Shown one piece after another: positions 47,050-56,045 of a stretch of 64,000 bases of DNA. The stretch's first letter is position 1, and the number at the start of each line of letters is the position of its first letter. Below the pieces are notes generated by a model. The model was given only the letters and a program-made list of their open reading frames with translations. It searched no databases and was not told the origin of the DNA. This stretch comes from Mannheimia granulomatis. GTDB lineage: Bacteria > Pseudomonadota > Gammaproteobacteria > Enterobacterales > Pasteurellaceae. A program made the position numbers and the translations under genes. The stretch covers positions 1,911,716-1,975,715 of the forward strand of contig NZ_CP015030.1 of assembly GCF_011455695.1 (NCBI RefSeq). Reading direction: 5' to 3'.

Positions 47050-48534
47050 TTAATCTTTCCAAAATACCGGGCTTAAAATTACAAGTAGAGTAAATACTTC
47101 CAAACGTCCGCAAACCATTGCAAAGGTCAGCACTAATTTAGCACTATCCGGTACTTGGGTAAAATTACTGCTAACGCTTCCTAATGCAGGCCCTAAGTTA
47201 TTGAGGGCGGCTATAACTGCATTTAAAGCATCAAAAGTCTCCATTCCACAAGCAATAGAGGCAAGCCAACAGACCACAAAAACAAAGAAGTAAGCAGAAA
47301 AAAACGCCCAAATACCATCTACTACTCGCTCCGAAAGCACGTGCTGCCCTAATTTAATCGGCTGAATCACATTCGGGTGAATATAGCGGTGAATCTCTCG
47401 CCTACTTTGCAAATAAAGCAAGAGTACACGAATTACTTTCAAGCCCCCACCTGTTGAGCCAGCACATCCACCGATAAAAGAGGATAACACCAATAATGTC
47501 GGCAAAAAAGAAGACCATTGGCTAAAATCATGTGTAGTAAATCCGGCCGTCGTAGAAATAGAAACCGATTGAAATAACGCCTTTTCTATTGTAATTGCCG
47601 TATTATCAAAATATCCATATACCATTAAAATAAGCGTACAAACTAAGAATAATCCCAACTGGATCATAAAGAAAAACCGGAACTCATAATCTCCCCAATA
47701 AAGTCGGCTAAAAATATGCCCTCTCTTTCTGGACTGAGTATCGCGTAGCCTATCGATAACCGCAAAATGCAAAGCAAAATTACAAGCGGAAAGTAACAAG
47801 AAAAAAACCGTAATGTAGCTAATCGCCGCACTATTAAAATAACCCATACTGTCATCATGAGTTGAAAATCCACCGATAGAAATCGTCGAAAAACTATGTG
47901 AAATCGCATCAAATGGGGTCATACCTGCCAGCCAGAATGCAAAGGCACAAAGCAAAGTGAGACTCAGATAAATCATCCACAATGCTTTTGCTGTTTCTGC
48001 AATACGAGGACGCATTTTTTGCTCTTTTAATGGCCCCGGCATTTCAGCTCGATAAAGTTGCATTCCACCAATTCCCAATAACGGAATAATCGCCACTGCT
48101 AATACAATGATCCCCATTCCCCCTAGCCATTGCAGAAATTGACGATAGAATAAAATTGCTTTCGGTAAACTATCTAAGCCGGTAATTACAGTTGCTCCGG
48201 TAGTCGTCAAACCGGAAAAGGACTCAAAGATCGACTCCACCACATTCAAATCCGGTTTTTCTAAAATAATAAATGGCACTGCTCCTAACAAGCCCAACAC
48301 AACCCAAAACAGCACCACAATTAAAAAACCTTCTCTGGCTCGTAGCTCGTTTTTGTTACTGCGACAAAACCACCACAGCATCGTTCCGACCACAAAATTC
48401 AAAGCAAAAGCCTCTAAAAAAGCCCGTCCGCCACCATCACCATAAATTAAGGCAACCGTTGCCGGCACAAGCATTGTGAAAGAAAAGCACATCACTAAAA
48501 TGCCGACTATGCGAATAATTGAAAAAAACTGCAT
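47050..48534 (-). CDS. trkH: Trk potassium uptake protein TrkH
   Basis: The inner-membrane K+ channel subunit that works with the NAD-binding regulator TrkA. The 494 residues have about ten or more transmembrane helices and four pore loops. The filter-like segments include SGLTTTGATVI (about 108-118), STISIGGFSTHD, SISTTAGFTTHD and LNNLGPALGSV. It is flanked by yigZ (8 nt) and hemG (1 nt). Confidence 0.96.
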   Translation of the reverse strand: MQFFSIIRIVGILVMCFSFTMLVPATVALIYGDGGGRAFLEAFALNFVVGTMLWWFCRSNKNELRAREGFLIVVLFWVVLGLLGAVPFIILEKPDLNVVESIFESFSGLTTTGATVITGLDSLPKAILFYRQFLQWLGGMGIIVLAVAIIPLLGIGGMQLYRAEMPGPLKEQKMRPRIAETAKALWMIYLSLTLLCAFAFWLAGMTPFDAISHSFSTISIGGFSTHDDSMGYFNSAAISYITVFFLLLSACNFALHFAVIDRLRDTQSRKRGHIFSRLYWGDYEFRFFFMIQLGLFLVCTLILMVYGYFDNTAITIEKALFQSVSISTTAGFTTHDFSQWSSFLPTLLVLSSFIGGCAGSTGGGLKVIRVLLLYLQSRREIHRYIHPNVIQPIKLGQHVLSERVVDGIWAFFSAYFFVFVVCWLASIACGMETFDALNAVIAALNNLGPALGSVSSNFTQVPDSAKLVLTFAMVCGRLEVFTLLVILSPVFWKD

Positions 48535-48542
48535 TTTTACTC

Positions 48543-49154
48543 TTAATTCTCTTGTTTAATTAATGCCAACTTCCCCGAAAAACGTTGAGTGAGCTCATTG
48601 GAAAACATCTCAAAATCGCTGGGGTTAAAGGCTAATAATAAGTTTACTTTATCGCTAAATTCCTGCTCTAATATCACAATATCTTTCTCACTGATAAGGT
48701 GTGAAATGGTATTAAATTGCTCATATTCACATTGCAAGCGGTAGTTTTCTCGTAAAACTTTGCGACTTTTTTCCAACTGCAATAAGGCTTGCTGCACACC
48801 GCTACCGTAAGCCTTCACCAATCCACCTGTTCCGAGCTGAATACCACCGTAATATCGCACTACCACAGCAGTTACCTCACCCAAACCAGAACCAAGCAGA
48901 TAATTTAGCATCGGTTTACCTGCCGTGCCGGAAGGCTCACCGTCGTCAGAAAAACCGTATTGTTGGGAGTCATTCGGTGTGCCTGCAACCGTTGCCCAAC
49001 ACCAATGACGAGCATGCGGATGCAGCATTTTCATCTCTTGCCAAAAGGCTTTAGCTTGTTCCATTCCCTCTGTATGGCGAATATAGGTAATAAAACGGCT
49101 TTTTTTAATCTCTTCTTCAAATACTGTTTCTGCTTTTGGGATAAAAAATTCCAT
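48543..49154 (-). CDS. yigZ: IMPACT-family protein YigZ
   Basis: 203 residues, close to E. coli YigZ. The N-terminal UPF0029/Impact domain contains KKSRFITYIRHTEGMEQAKAFW and HARHWCWATVAG...GFSDDGEPSGTAGKPML. A DUF1949 ferredoxin-like C-terminal domain follows (about 135-200). The biochemical role is not settled, although the eukaryotic IMPACT relative affects translation control. It is the first gene of the trkH-hemG operon. Confidence 0.92.
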   Translation of the reverse strand: MEFFIPKAETVFEEEIKKSRFITYIRHTEGMEQAKAFWQEMKMLHPHARHWCWATVAGTPNDSQQYGFSDDGEPSGTAGKPMLNYLLGSGLGEVTAVVVRYYGGIQLGTGGLVKAYGSGVQQALLQLEKSRKVLRENYRLQCEYEQFNTISHLISEKDIVILEQEFSDKVNLLLAFNPSDFEMFSNELTQRFSGKLALIKQEN

Positions 49155-49270
49155 AATCTATTACTTCTTGCGCTTTTTGGTGCAATCATACCACATCCAT
49201 CCACTTTTTATTTAGGCTATTTAATGGTTTAATAAGGCTTTACTTTATCCACTTTTATACAATAACGATT

Positions 49271-50221
49271 ATGTCAAAACTCAATATTATTTTTGCCGGC
49301 ACACCTGATTTTGCCGCTCAACATTTACAAGCATTATTAGATTCAGAGCATAATGTAATTGCCGTTTACACCCAACCGGACAAACCTGCCGGTCGTGGTA
49401 AAAAACTGCAAGCCAGCCCGGTGAAGCAACTGGCTGAAACACATAACATTCCTGTTTTTCAACCGAAATCACTACGCAATGCAGAAGCACAAGCAGAACT
49501 CAACGCCTTAAATGCGGACGTGATGGTCGTAGTGGCTTATGGCTTAATTCTGCCGGAAGCCGTACTGAACGCTCCTAAATACGGTTGCTTGAATGTGCAT
49601 GGCTCGCTGCTACCCCGTTGGCGTGGAGCAGCTCCGATTCAGCGTTCAATTTGGGCGGGCGACAACGAAACCGGCGTAACAATTATGCAAATGGATATCG
49701 GCTTAGACACCGGTGATATGCTGCATAAAGTTACAACACCAATTGAGCCAAATGAAACCTCAGCCTCTCTTTACACTAAACTGGCAGAACTTGCCCCACC
49801 TGCATTGTTGGAGGTATTAAACGGCTTAGAAAGCCAAGCCTTTAAGGCGGAAAAACAGGATGAAACCCAATCTAATTATGCAGAAAAATTATCCAAAGAA
49901 GAGGCAAAATTGGACTGGAATCTCTCAGCCTCACAACTCGAACGCAATATCCGTGCTTTTAATCCGTGGCCGATGAGCTTTTTAACTCTAGAGGTTGAAG
50001 GCGTTGAGCAAAGCATTAAAATCCATCAAGCAACTGTATTACCACACCAAAACAAAGCGGCAGGTTCTGTGGTGAATGTGGATAAAACAGGCATTCAAAT
50101 TGCCACCCAAGAGGGAGTTTTAAACATTACTCAACTGCAGCCGGCAGGCAAAAAACCGATGTCGGTACAAGATTTCCTAAACGGACGAACTGATTGGTTC
50201 AGCGTTGGAAAACAGTTATAA
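49271..50221 (+). CDS. fmt: Methionyl-tRNA formyltransferase
   Basis: It formylates initiator Met-tRNA with 10-formyl-tetrahydrofolate. The 316 residues have an N-terminal formyltransferase domain (1-190). [24 protein letters not shown] contains the catalytic Asn/His, and [10 protein letters not shown] the Asp. A C-terminal OB-like domain follows (205-310). The usual partner def is not adjacent. Confidence 0.97.
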   Translation: MSKLNIIFAGTPDFAAQHLQALLDSEHNVIAVYTQPDKPAGRGKKLQASPVKQLAETHNIPVFQPKSLRNAEAQAELNALNADVMVVVAYGLILPEAVLNAPKYGCLNVHGSLLPRWRGAAPIQRSIWAGDNETGVTIMQMDIGLDTGDMLHKVTTPIEPNETSASLYTKLAELAPPALLEVLNGLESQAFKAEKQDETQSNYAEKLSKEEAKLDWNLSASQLERNIRAFNPWPMSFLTLEVEGVEQSIKIHQATVLPHQNKAAGSVVNVDKTGIQIATQEGVLNITQLQPAGKKPMSVQDFLNGRTDWFSVGKQL

Positions 50222-50250
50222 AAATCAAACAATAATAAATATAGAAAAAT

Positions 50251-51729
50251 ATGCAAACACAACACTCTCTTCACATTGACAATGCTGCTTTTTCACTACA
50301 TAAACAGCAAAAATTAACCATAAAAAAGCTCATCATTCAACCCAATGATTTCTGGGTGGTAATTGGCGGTAATGGATCGGGGAAGACCGCCTTTTCCCTT
50401 GCGTTGCAAGGTAAACTTCCTGTTTATTCTGGAAGTTACGACAACCATTTTCAAAATATTCAGCTCCTCTCTTTCGAGCAACAACAAAAAATCATTGAGA
50501 AAATTTTTAACGACCGCAATAACGATAGCGTTTCCCCCGATGATTTCGGCTTAACTGCCCGCCAAATTATGCTAAACGGTAGCGACAAAAACGCTCTCTG
50601 TGAGGAATATGCGGAAAAGCTTCGCATCACTCACCTGCTTGAACGCCCGTTTATTCAGCTTTCCACAGGCGAAAGCCGCAAAGTGTTGTTCTGCCAAATG
50701 TTGGTGAGTGAACCAGACTTACTGATTTTAGACGAACCGTTTGAAGGCTTAGATCAACAATCGGTACAATATTGGATGCAGCTTGTCGGTGAGCTGCAAA
50801 GCAAAATGGCATTAGTGCTGATTGTAAACCGTTTTAACGATATTCCCGAAGCTGCCAGTCATATTGCCCTGCTCGACCATTTACAGCTCATTTTGCAAGG
50901 AAAACGGGTGGAAATGGAACAACAAGCGGTCTATTCTCAACTAAAATTTGCAGAAGAGAATATCAATGTACCTTTGCCTGACAGTGCTGTACCGCTGACG
51001 GTATTGGATAATGCCATTAATCCATTTGAGCTGGAAAAGGTGAATATTCAATATGGTGAGAAAAAAATTCTCGACAACCTAACGTGGACAGTTGCCCCGA
51101 AACAGAATTGGTGGATTAAAGGCCCGAATGGTGCAGGCAAATCCACACTACTTTCAATTATCACAGGCGATCACCCGCAATCTTATGCTAACAAAGTCCG
51201 CTTATTCGGTTGCCAACGTGGTAGTGGCGAAACCATTTGGGATATTAAGAAAAACATCGGCTATGTCAGCAGCCAATTACATATGGATTACCGCGTAAAT
51301 TGTGCGGCAATTGATGTGATTATTTCCGGCTTTTTCGACAGTATTGGTGTATATCAACAAATCCCCAACAGTTTACAACTCAAAGCAATGGAGTGGCTGG
51401 AACGCCTTAACTTAGCTGATGTTGCCAGAAAACCGTTCCGCTCACTCTCGTGGGGGCAACAACGCCTGTTGCTTATCACCCGAGCGATGGTAAAACACCC
51501 GCCGATTTTGATTTTAGACGAACCGCTACAAGGCTTGGACGGCATTAACCGTAAATTAGTGAAACAGTTTATCGACCAACTGGTCAATAACAGCCAAACC
51601 CAGCTTTTATTTGTTTCCCACCAAGACAGCGACGCCCCAAATTGCATCACGCATTTGTTTGAATTTGTTGCAAAAGGGGAAACAAATGAGTCGGGATATG
51701 AGTATAGGCAGACAGCGATCATTAAATAA
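50251..51729 (+). CDS. modF: Double-ABC ATPase ModF
   Basis: A 492-residue protein of two fused ABC ATPase domains, each with Walker A (GGNGSGKTAFS near 37 and GPNGAGKSTLL near 291), a signature motif (LSTGESRKVL and LSWGQQRLLL) and Walker B (LLILDEPFEGLD and ILILDEPLQGLD). ModF/PhrA is associated with molybdate genes in E. coli, but no modABC is present here and no transmembrane partner is adjacent, so the role is unclear. No clear Shine-Dalgarno is seen. One uptake-signal core lies inside near 50931. Confidence 0.92.
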   Translation: MQTQHSLHIDNAAFSLHKQQKLTIKKLIIQPNDFWVVIGGNGSGKTAFSLALQGKLPVYSGSYDNHFQNIQLLSFEQQQKIIEKIFNDRNNDSVSPDDFGLTARQIMLNGSDKNALCEEYAEKLRITHLLERPFIQLSTGESRKVLFCQMLVSEPDLLILDEPFEGLDQQSVQYWMQLVGELQSKMALVLIVNRFNDIPEAASHIALLDHLQLILQGKRVEMEQQAVYSQLKFAEENINVPLPDSAVPLTVLDNAINPFELEKVNIQYGEKKILDNLTWTVAPKQNWWIKGPNGAGKSTLLSIITGDHPQSYANKVRLFGCQRGSGETIWDIKKNIGYVSSQLHMDYRVNCAAIDVIISGFFDSIGVYQQIPNSLQLKAMEWLERLNLADVARKPFRSLSWGQQRLLLITRAMVKHPPILILDEPLQGLDGINRKLVKQFIDQLVNNSQTQLLFVSHQDSDAPNCITHLFEFVAKGETNESGYEYRQTAIIK

Positions 51730-51759
51730 TAATCCCTCTCTTATAATCAGCTTATCATC

Positions 51760-51790
51760 AAGGAAATATGTGCATCATATTTCCTTTTAT
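51760..51790 (+). terminator. Rho-independent terminator of modF
   Basis: A perfect 11-bp stem (AAGGAAATATG / CATATTTCCTT) with a 5-nt loop is followed by TTTATT. It insulates the downstream cluster from modF. Confidence 0.85.
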
Positions 51791-51854
51791 TACTCACCTA
51801 TATATTCTGCTTTGATATAAATAAGCTTTTTTTATTATTGGGAATTCTATTAGC

Positions 51855-51883
51855 TTTACTGCAACATAAATTATGTTTGTAAT
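51855..51883 (+). promoter_or_regulatory. Candidate promoter and operator of the ergothioneine-like cluster
   Basis: TTTACT (51855-51860), a 17-nt spacer and TGTAAT (51878-51883) fit a sigma-70 promoter. The spacer contains a perfect inverted repeat, AACATAA-A-TTATGTT (51863-51877), lying between the two boxes where a repressor would block polymerase. No regulator gene is in the cluster. Confidence 0.5.
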
Positions 51884-51911
51884 TATATCGCATTTCATAA
51901 TAGGAGCATTT

Positions 51912-53006
51912 ATGAGCAGAATTCTAACCCTTCAAGATGTTGATTTTGCTGTAAAAGGAGGATCTATATTTGCATGTGGCGGCGGTGGCTGGATGGAACA
52001 TGGTTACACTCTAGGCCGTGCAGCTGTTACTATCGGCAAGCCGGAATTAGTTAGCATGGAGGAGGTTGATGATAATGCGTGGATTGCAACTGCCGCAGCT
52101 ATTGGTGCACCCGGTGGTCTAACTGACTGGGAGATGCTTGGCGTGGATTATGTTAAAGCAGTTCAATTACTACAAGAAGCACTAGGTGAAAAACTATATG
52201 GCTTAATGATAGGTCAAAATGGCATGTCTTCAACCGTAAATGGCTGGCTACCCTCTGCAATTCTAGGCACAAAAGTAATTGATGCTGTAGGCGATTTACG
52301 TGCTCATCCTACAGGCGATATGGGTTCTATTGGACTTGCCAACTCCCCTGAACAAATGATTCAAACTGCTGCCGGTGGTAATCGCAAAAATAATCAATAC
52401 ATTGAATTAGTGACTAAAGGTGCTACCTCCAAAATTTCTCCGATATTACGCAAAGCATCCGATATGTCTGGTGGCTTTATTGCAAGCTGCCGCAATCCAA
52501 TACGCGCCAGTTATGTTCGCCAAAACGCAGCACTTGGCGGTATATCACGGGCACTCTCTTTAGGTAAAGCGATCGTTCAAGCCGAAGGCAAAGGCGGCTC
52601 AAAAATTATTGAGGCGATTTGTACACATACGGGAGGTTCTATTATTGCATCCGGTAAAGTAAAGAAAAATACCCTTCAATATACCGATCAGGCTTTTGAT
52701 GTCGGTATCATCCAAATAGGTATAGGGAAAAATGCAGTAAAAATTCACGTAATGAATGAACACATGGCGGTAGATCTTGCAGATGGAACCCGTATTGCCA
52801 CTTACCCGGATGTCATTACTACTCTTGATACAAATGGCCAGCCAATTAGTGCCGGACAAGTTAAAGAAGATATGGAAATAGTGGTCTTTCACATTGATAA
52901 AAACAAGATTCCTCTTTCATCAAGTGTAATCGATCCCAGTGTTTATCCGCCTGTAGAGGCTATTTTAGGCATTGACTTACATAGCTATGCGTTAGGAGAA
53001 AAATAA
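51912..53006 (+). CDS. DUF917 / S-methyl-thiohydantoin desulfurase family protein
   Basis: A 364-residue cytosolic protein of the DUF917 (COG3535) family, whose Pfam domains were later renamed after S-methyl-thiohydantoin desulfurase activity. Glycine-rich segments are visible: FAVKGGSIFACGGGGWMEHG (N-terminal, about 10-30), AAAIGAPGGLTDWEM (about 56-70) and GDMGSIGLANSPEQM (about 135-150). The C-terminal domain begins about residue 180. In this context it is a candidate for removing sulfur from the thiohydantoin made by the next gene product. The ATG at 51912 has AGGAG ahead of it. The frame is open to 51873, but without a Shine-Dalgarno. Confidence 0.78.
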   Translation: MSRILTLQDVDFAVKGGSIFACGGGGWMEHGYTLGRAAVTIGKPELVSMEEVDDNAWIATAAAIGAPGGLTDWEMLGVDYVKAVQLLQEALGEKLYGLMIGQNGMSSTVNGWLPSAILGTKVIDAVGDLRAHPTGDMGSIGLANSPEQMIQTAAGGNRKNNQYIELVTKGATSKISPILRKASDMSGGFIASCRNPIRASYVRQNAALGGISRALSLGKAIVQAEGKGGSKIIEAICTHTGGSIIASGKVKKNTLQYTDQAFDVGIIQIGIGKNAVKIHVMNEHMAVDLADGTRIATYPDVITTLDTNGQPISAGQVKEDMEIVVFHIDKNKIPLSSSVIDPSVYPPVEAILGIDLHSYALGEK

Positions 53007-53007
53007 A

Positions 53008-54657
53008 ATGGCTTTTCAAATTCCAACCACAGCAAACTGGGAAAATGGACTTCGTTGCAAAAATTGGCGTACAGAGGCATTACTGCGTTTGCTGGAGAAT
53101 GTATTAATTGTAGGGGAGGCTCCCGAAAAATTAATTGTTTACGCCGCTCTTGGTAAAGCAGCACGTAATCAAGCCAGTTATGAGTCGATTGTCACATCAT
53201 TGAAAACAATGACTGAAGATTACACACTCATCGTACAATCAGGTAAACCTATTGGCTTACTAAAAACGCATGCTAAAGCTCCTATTGTCATTATGGCAAA
53301 TTGCAATATCGTAGGTCAGTGGGCTAAAGCAGATATTTTCTATGAATTAGAACGCCGAGGCTTAATATGTTGGGGAGGTCTTACCGCAGGGGATTGGCAA
53401 TATATCGGATCTCAAGGGGTCATCCAAGGCACTTATGAAATATTTAGTCGTATCGCAGAACGTTACTTTAAAGGTAATCTAGCCGGTCGCTTTATTCTTT
53501 CTGCAGGTCTTGGAGGCATGGGAGGCGCTCAACCATTAGCCGGTTACATGGCAGGAGCCGCAATTCTCGTAGTTGATGCAAATCCTGAAAGTATTAAAAA
53601 ACGTTTACGGATTGGCTATCTCAAAAAACATACAGATAATCTGGATGAAGCATTAACTTGGATCAAAGCAGCCACAGACAAAAAAGAAGCTATATCGGTT
53701 GGTTTATTAGGTAATGCCGCTGAGATTTACCCTCAAATTTACGCACAAGGCCTAATACCAGATATTGTCACAGACCAAACTTCGGCTCATGATTTAGTCT
53801 ATGGCTATCTGCCACCGGAATTTGATTTAGAAACTGTCAGAAAATTACGAGAAACAGATCATCAAACGTTAATTAATGCAAACTTAAGTGCAATTAAACG
53901 CCACCTACAAGCTATGCTTGATTTCCAAAAAGCGGGTTCTATTGTATTCGATAATGGAAATTTAATTCGTACACACGCCAAAAATGCAGGTATTGAAAAC
54001 GCCTTCGATATTCCTATTTTTACCGAAGCCTTTTTACGCCCATTATTTAGCCGTGCAATAGGCCCTTTTCGCTGGATTGCTCTCTCAAATAACCCTCAAG
54101 ATATTGCTACGATAGATAATTATGTACTGGAACATTTTTCACAAAACAAAATTATCACAAATTGGATAAATCTTGCCCGTCAATACGTTCCCTTTGAAGG
54201 ATTACCTGCTCGTATTGCTTGGTTAGGTCACCAAGAACGTACTGACTTAGCTATTGCGGTAAATCAAATGGTTGCTGAAGGTAAGCTTTCCGCCCCCATT
54301 GCCTTTACCAGAGACCACTTAGATGCCGGAGCAATGGCTCACCCCAACATTATGACCGAAAACCTCATTGATGGCTCTGATGCCATTGCAGACTGGCCGC
54401 TTATCAATGCCATGGTGAATTGTGCCTCACAAGCTGATTTGGTCGCAATTCACTCAGGCGGAGGTGGGTATAGCGGTTATATGACCTCAGCTGGAGTCAC
54501 TGTCATTGCAGATGGCTCACCGGAAGCTGCTGAACGCTTACGGCTTTCCATGACCAATGATACCAGCCTTGGCATTATGCGTTATGCCGATGCCGGTTAC
54601 CCGGAAGCACTGGATGAAGCGATACAAAAAGGTCTAAATTATATTCAGCTAAGTTAA
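53008..54657 (+). CDS. Urocanase-family hydratase (candidate thiourocanate hydratase)
   Basis: A 549-residue member of the urocanase family, which uses NAD+ as an electrophile to hydrate urocanate. The NAD-binding GLGGMGGAQPLAG (about 168-179) and VTDQTSAHD (about 254-262) are conserved. The segment GLPARIAWLG has Ala404 where true urocanases have the conserved active-site Cys (GLPARICW). LFCE in the canonical GPFRW region is LFSR, and the GGGVGMG-type loop reads GGGGYSG. These changes suggest another imidazole-acrylate substrate. The gene starts one base after the DUF917 stop, with TAGGAG. No hutI, hutG or ordinary hutH is nearby. Confidence 0.82.
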   Translation: MAFQIPTTANWENGLRCKNWRTEALLRLLENVLIVGEAPEKLIVYAALGKAARNQASYESIVTSLKTMTEDYTLIVQSGKPIGLLKTHAKAPIVIMANCNIVGQWAKADIFYELERRGLICWGGLTAGDWQYIGSQGVIQGTYEIFSRIAERYFKGNLAGRFILSAGLGGMGGAQPLAGYMAGAAILVVDANPESIKKRLRIGYLKKHTDNLDEALTWIKAATDKKEAISVGLLGNAAEIYPQIYAQGLIPDIVTDQTSAHDLVYGYLPPEFDLETVRKLRETDHQTLINANLSAIKRHLQAMLDFQKAGSIVFDNGNLIRTHAKNAGIENAFDIPIFTEAFLRPLFSRAIGPFRWIALSNNPQDIATIDNYVLEHFSQNKIITNWINLARQYVPFEGLPARIAWLGHQERTDLAIAVNQMVAEGKLSAPIAFTRDHLDAGAMAHPNIMTENLIDGSDAIADWPLINAMVNCASQADLVAIHSGGGGYSGYMTSAGVTVIADGSPEAAERLRLSMTNDTSLGIMRYADAGYPEALDEAIQKGLNYIQLS

Positions 54658-54734
54658 CCCTAATCTTTATTTAGCAAAAAAATACATAAAAAAGACCGCT
54701 TGTAAATTCATAAGAAATTAAAGGAAAAATATAT

Positions 54735-56021
54735 ATGCAACACAACACTCAAACTAAAAACAGCTCCGGAAAAGCAGTAGCTGCAACCTCTATAGGTAAT
54801 GCTTTGGAATGGTATGACTTTAGTATTTTCGCTTTCTTTGCAGCCTATATCGGACATAGTTTTTTTGAAGACGGAAACGAAACCTCCTCCTTAGTGAAAA
54901 CCTTTCTGGTATTTGGTGTAGGATTTATTGCTCGGCCATTAGGTGCAATATTTCTCGGAGCCTATGGCGATAAAGTTGGCCGCAAGGCAGCACTTACGTT
55001 AACCATCGGATTAATGGCATTAGGTACATTTATTATTGCCATTGCTCCCCCGGTTTGGGTGATTGGTGCTGGGGCCCCAATACTTTTATTAGTTGGGCGC
55101 TTATTACAAGGCTTTTCAGCCGGTGGGGAAATTGGAGGAGCAACGGCATTTCTCGTAGAATCAGCACCGACTCATAAAAAAGCAACCTATGCCGCATGGT
55201 TACAAGCAAGTATGGGTATATCCAATATCCTTGCCGCACTTGCAGGCTGGAGTGTCAGTTCCCTTTTTTCTCCGGAAGAAATTAATCAATGGGCATGGCG
55301 TTTACCCTTTATCTTCGGTTTACTTATTGTGCCTGTAGGATTCTATATTCGCAAAACATTACATGAAACAGAGGAATTCACAACCTTACAACAACAAAAA
55401 ACCGAAAAAACGCCTTTATTAGATATTGTAAGTAAATATCCATCTCATCTGATTGCGGGAATCTTATTCTCTATCCTTTGGACTGTCTGCGTGTATACGT
55501 TAATCATTTATATGCCAACCTATTATGCCTCACCTAATATAGGATTAGGTTTCCAACGGAGTGATAGTTTTTTAGGAGCATTACTAGGCAATATCTTTAT
55601 GGTTATTGGATGTCTATTGTCCGGACGTTTAGCTGATAAGGTTGGTCCTTATAAGATCTTAATCTGTGCAATTCTCGTACTCATGGTAGGTAGCTATCCT
55701 ATTCTTGCTTGGCTACATTCAAATCCTACAGTGAATAATTTAATCATTACACAAAGTCTGTTCTGCATTATGGTTTCTATCTTTGCAGGTGTTGCACCTT
55801 CTGTTTTGGCAAATTTCTTTCCTGTAAGAATACGCTCAACAGGTATGTCAATAACATATAACATTGCCGCTATTTTCTTTGCAGGCTTTACACCAGCATT
55901 AATGGCTTGGGCAACAAATATCAATAAATTTGCTCCATCCTTTTACTTGGCCATAACGGGCGTAGTTGCATTAATAGGGTTAGTTTGGATGAGAAAATTA
56001 AGCCCAACTACTATTTATTAA
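54735..56021 (+). CDS. MHS-type MFS transporter
   Basis: A 428-residue major facilitator of the metabolite:H+ symporter subfamily (relatives carry proline/betaine, citrate and other carboxylates). Twelve transmembrane helices are apparent. SIGNALEWYDFSIFAFFAAYIG (TM1) and the loop 2-3 motif GAYGDKVGRKAAL are typical, as is GRLLQGFSAGGEIGGATAFLVESAP. Its place between the hydratase and the secreted lyase makes it the probable importer of the pathway intermediate or of ergothioneine itself. AAAGGA precedes the ATG. An uptake-signal core lies in the 77-nt gap before it. Confidence 0.82.
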   Translation: MQHNTQTKNSSGKAVAATSIGNALEWYDFSIFAFFAAYIGHSFFEDGNETSSLVKTFLVFGVGFIARPLGAIFLGAYGDKVGRKAALTLTIGLMALGTFIIAIAPPVWVIGAGAPILLLVGRLLQGFSAGGEIGGATAFLVESAPTHKKATYAAWLQASMGISNILAALAGWSVSSLFSPEEINQWAWRLPFIFGLLIVPVGFYIRKTLHETEEFTTLQQQKTEKTPLLDIVSKYPSHLIAGILFSILWTVCVYTLIIYMPTYYASPNIGLGFQRSDSFLGALLGNIFMVIGCLLSGRLADKVGPYKILICAILVLMVGSYPILAWLHSNPTVNNLIITQSLFCIMVSIFAGVAPSVLANFFPVRIRSTGMSITYNIAAIFFAGFTPALMAWATNINKFAPSFYLAITGVVALIGLVWMRKLSPTTIY

Positions 56022-56045
56022 AAACATAAAAATCGGAGAACTGAC

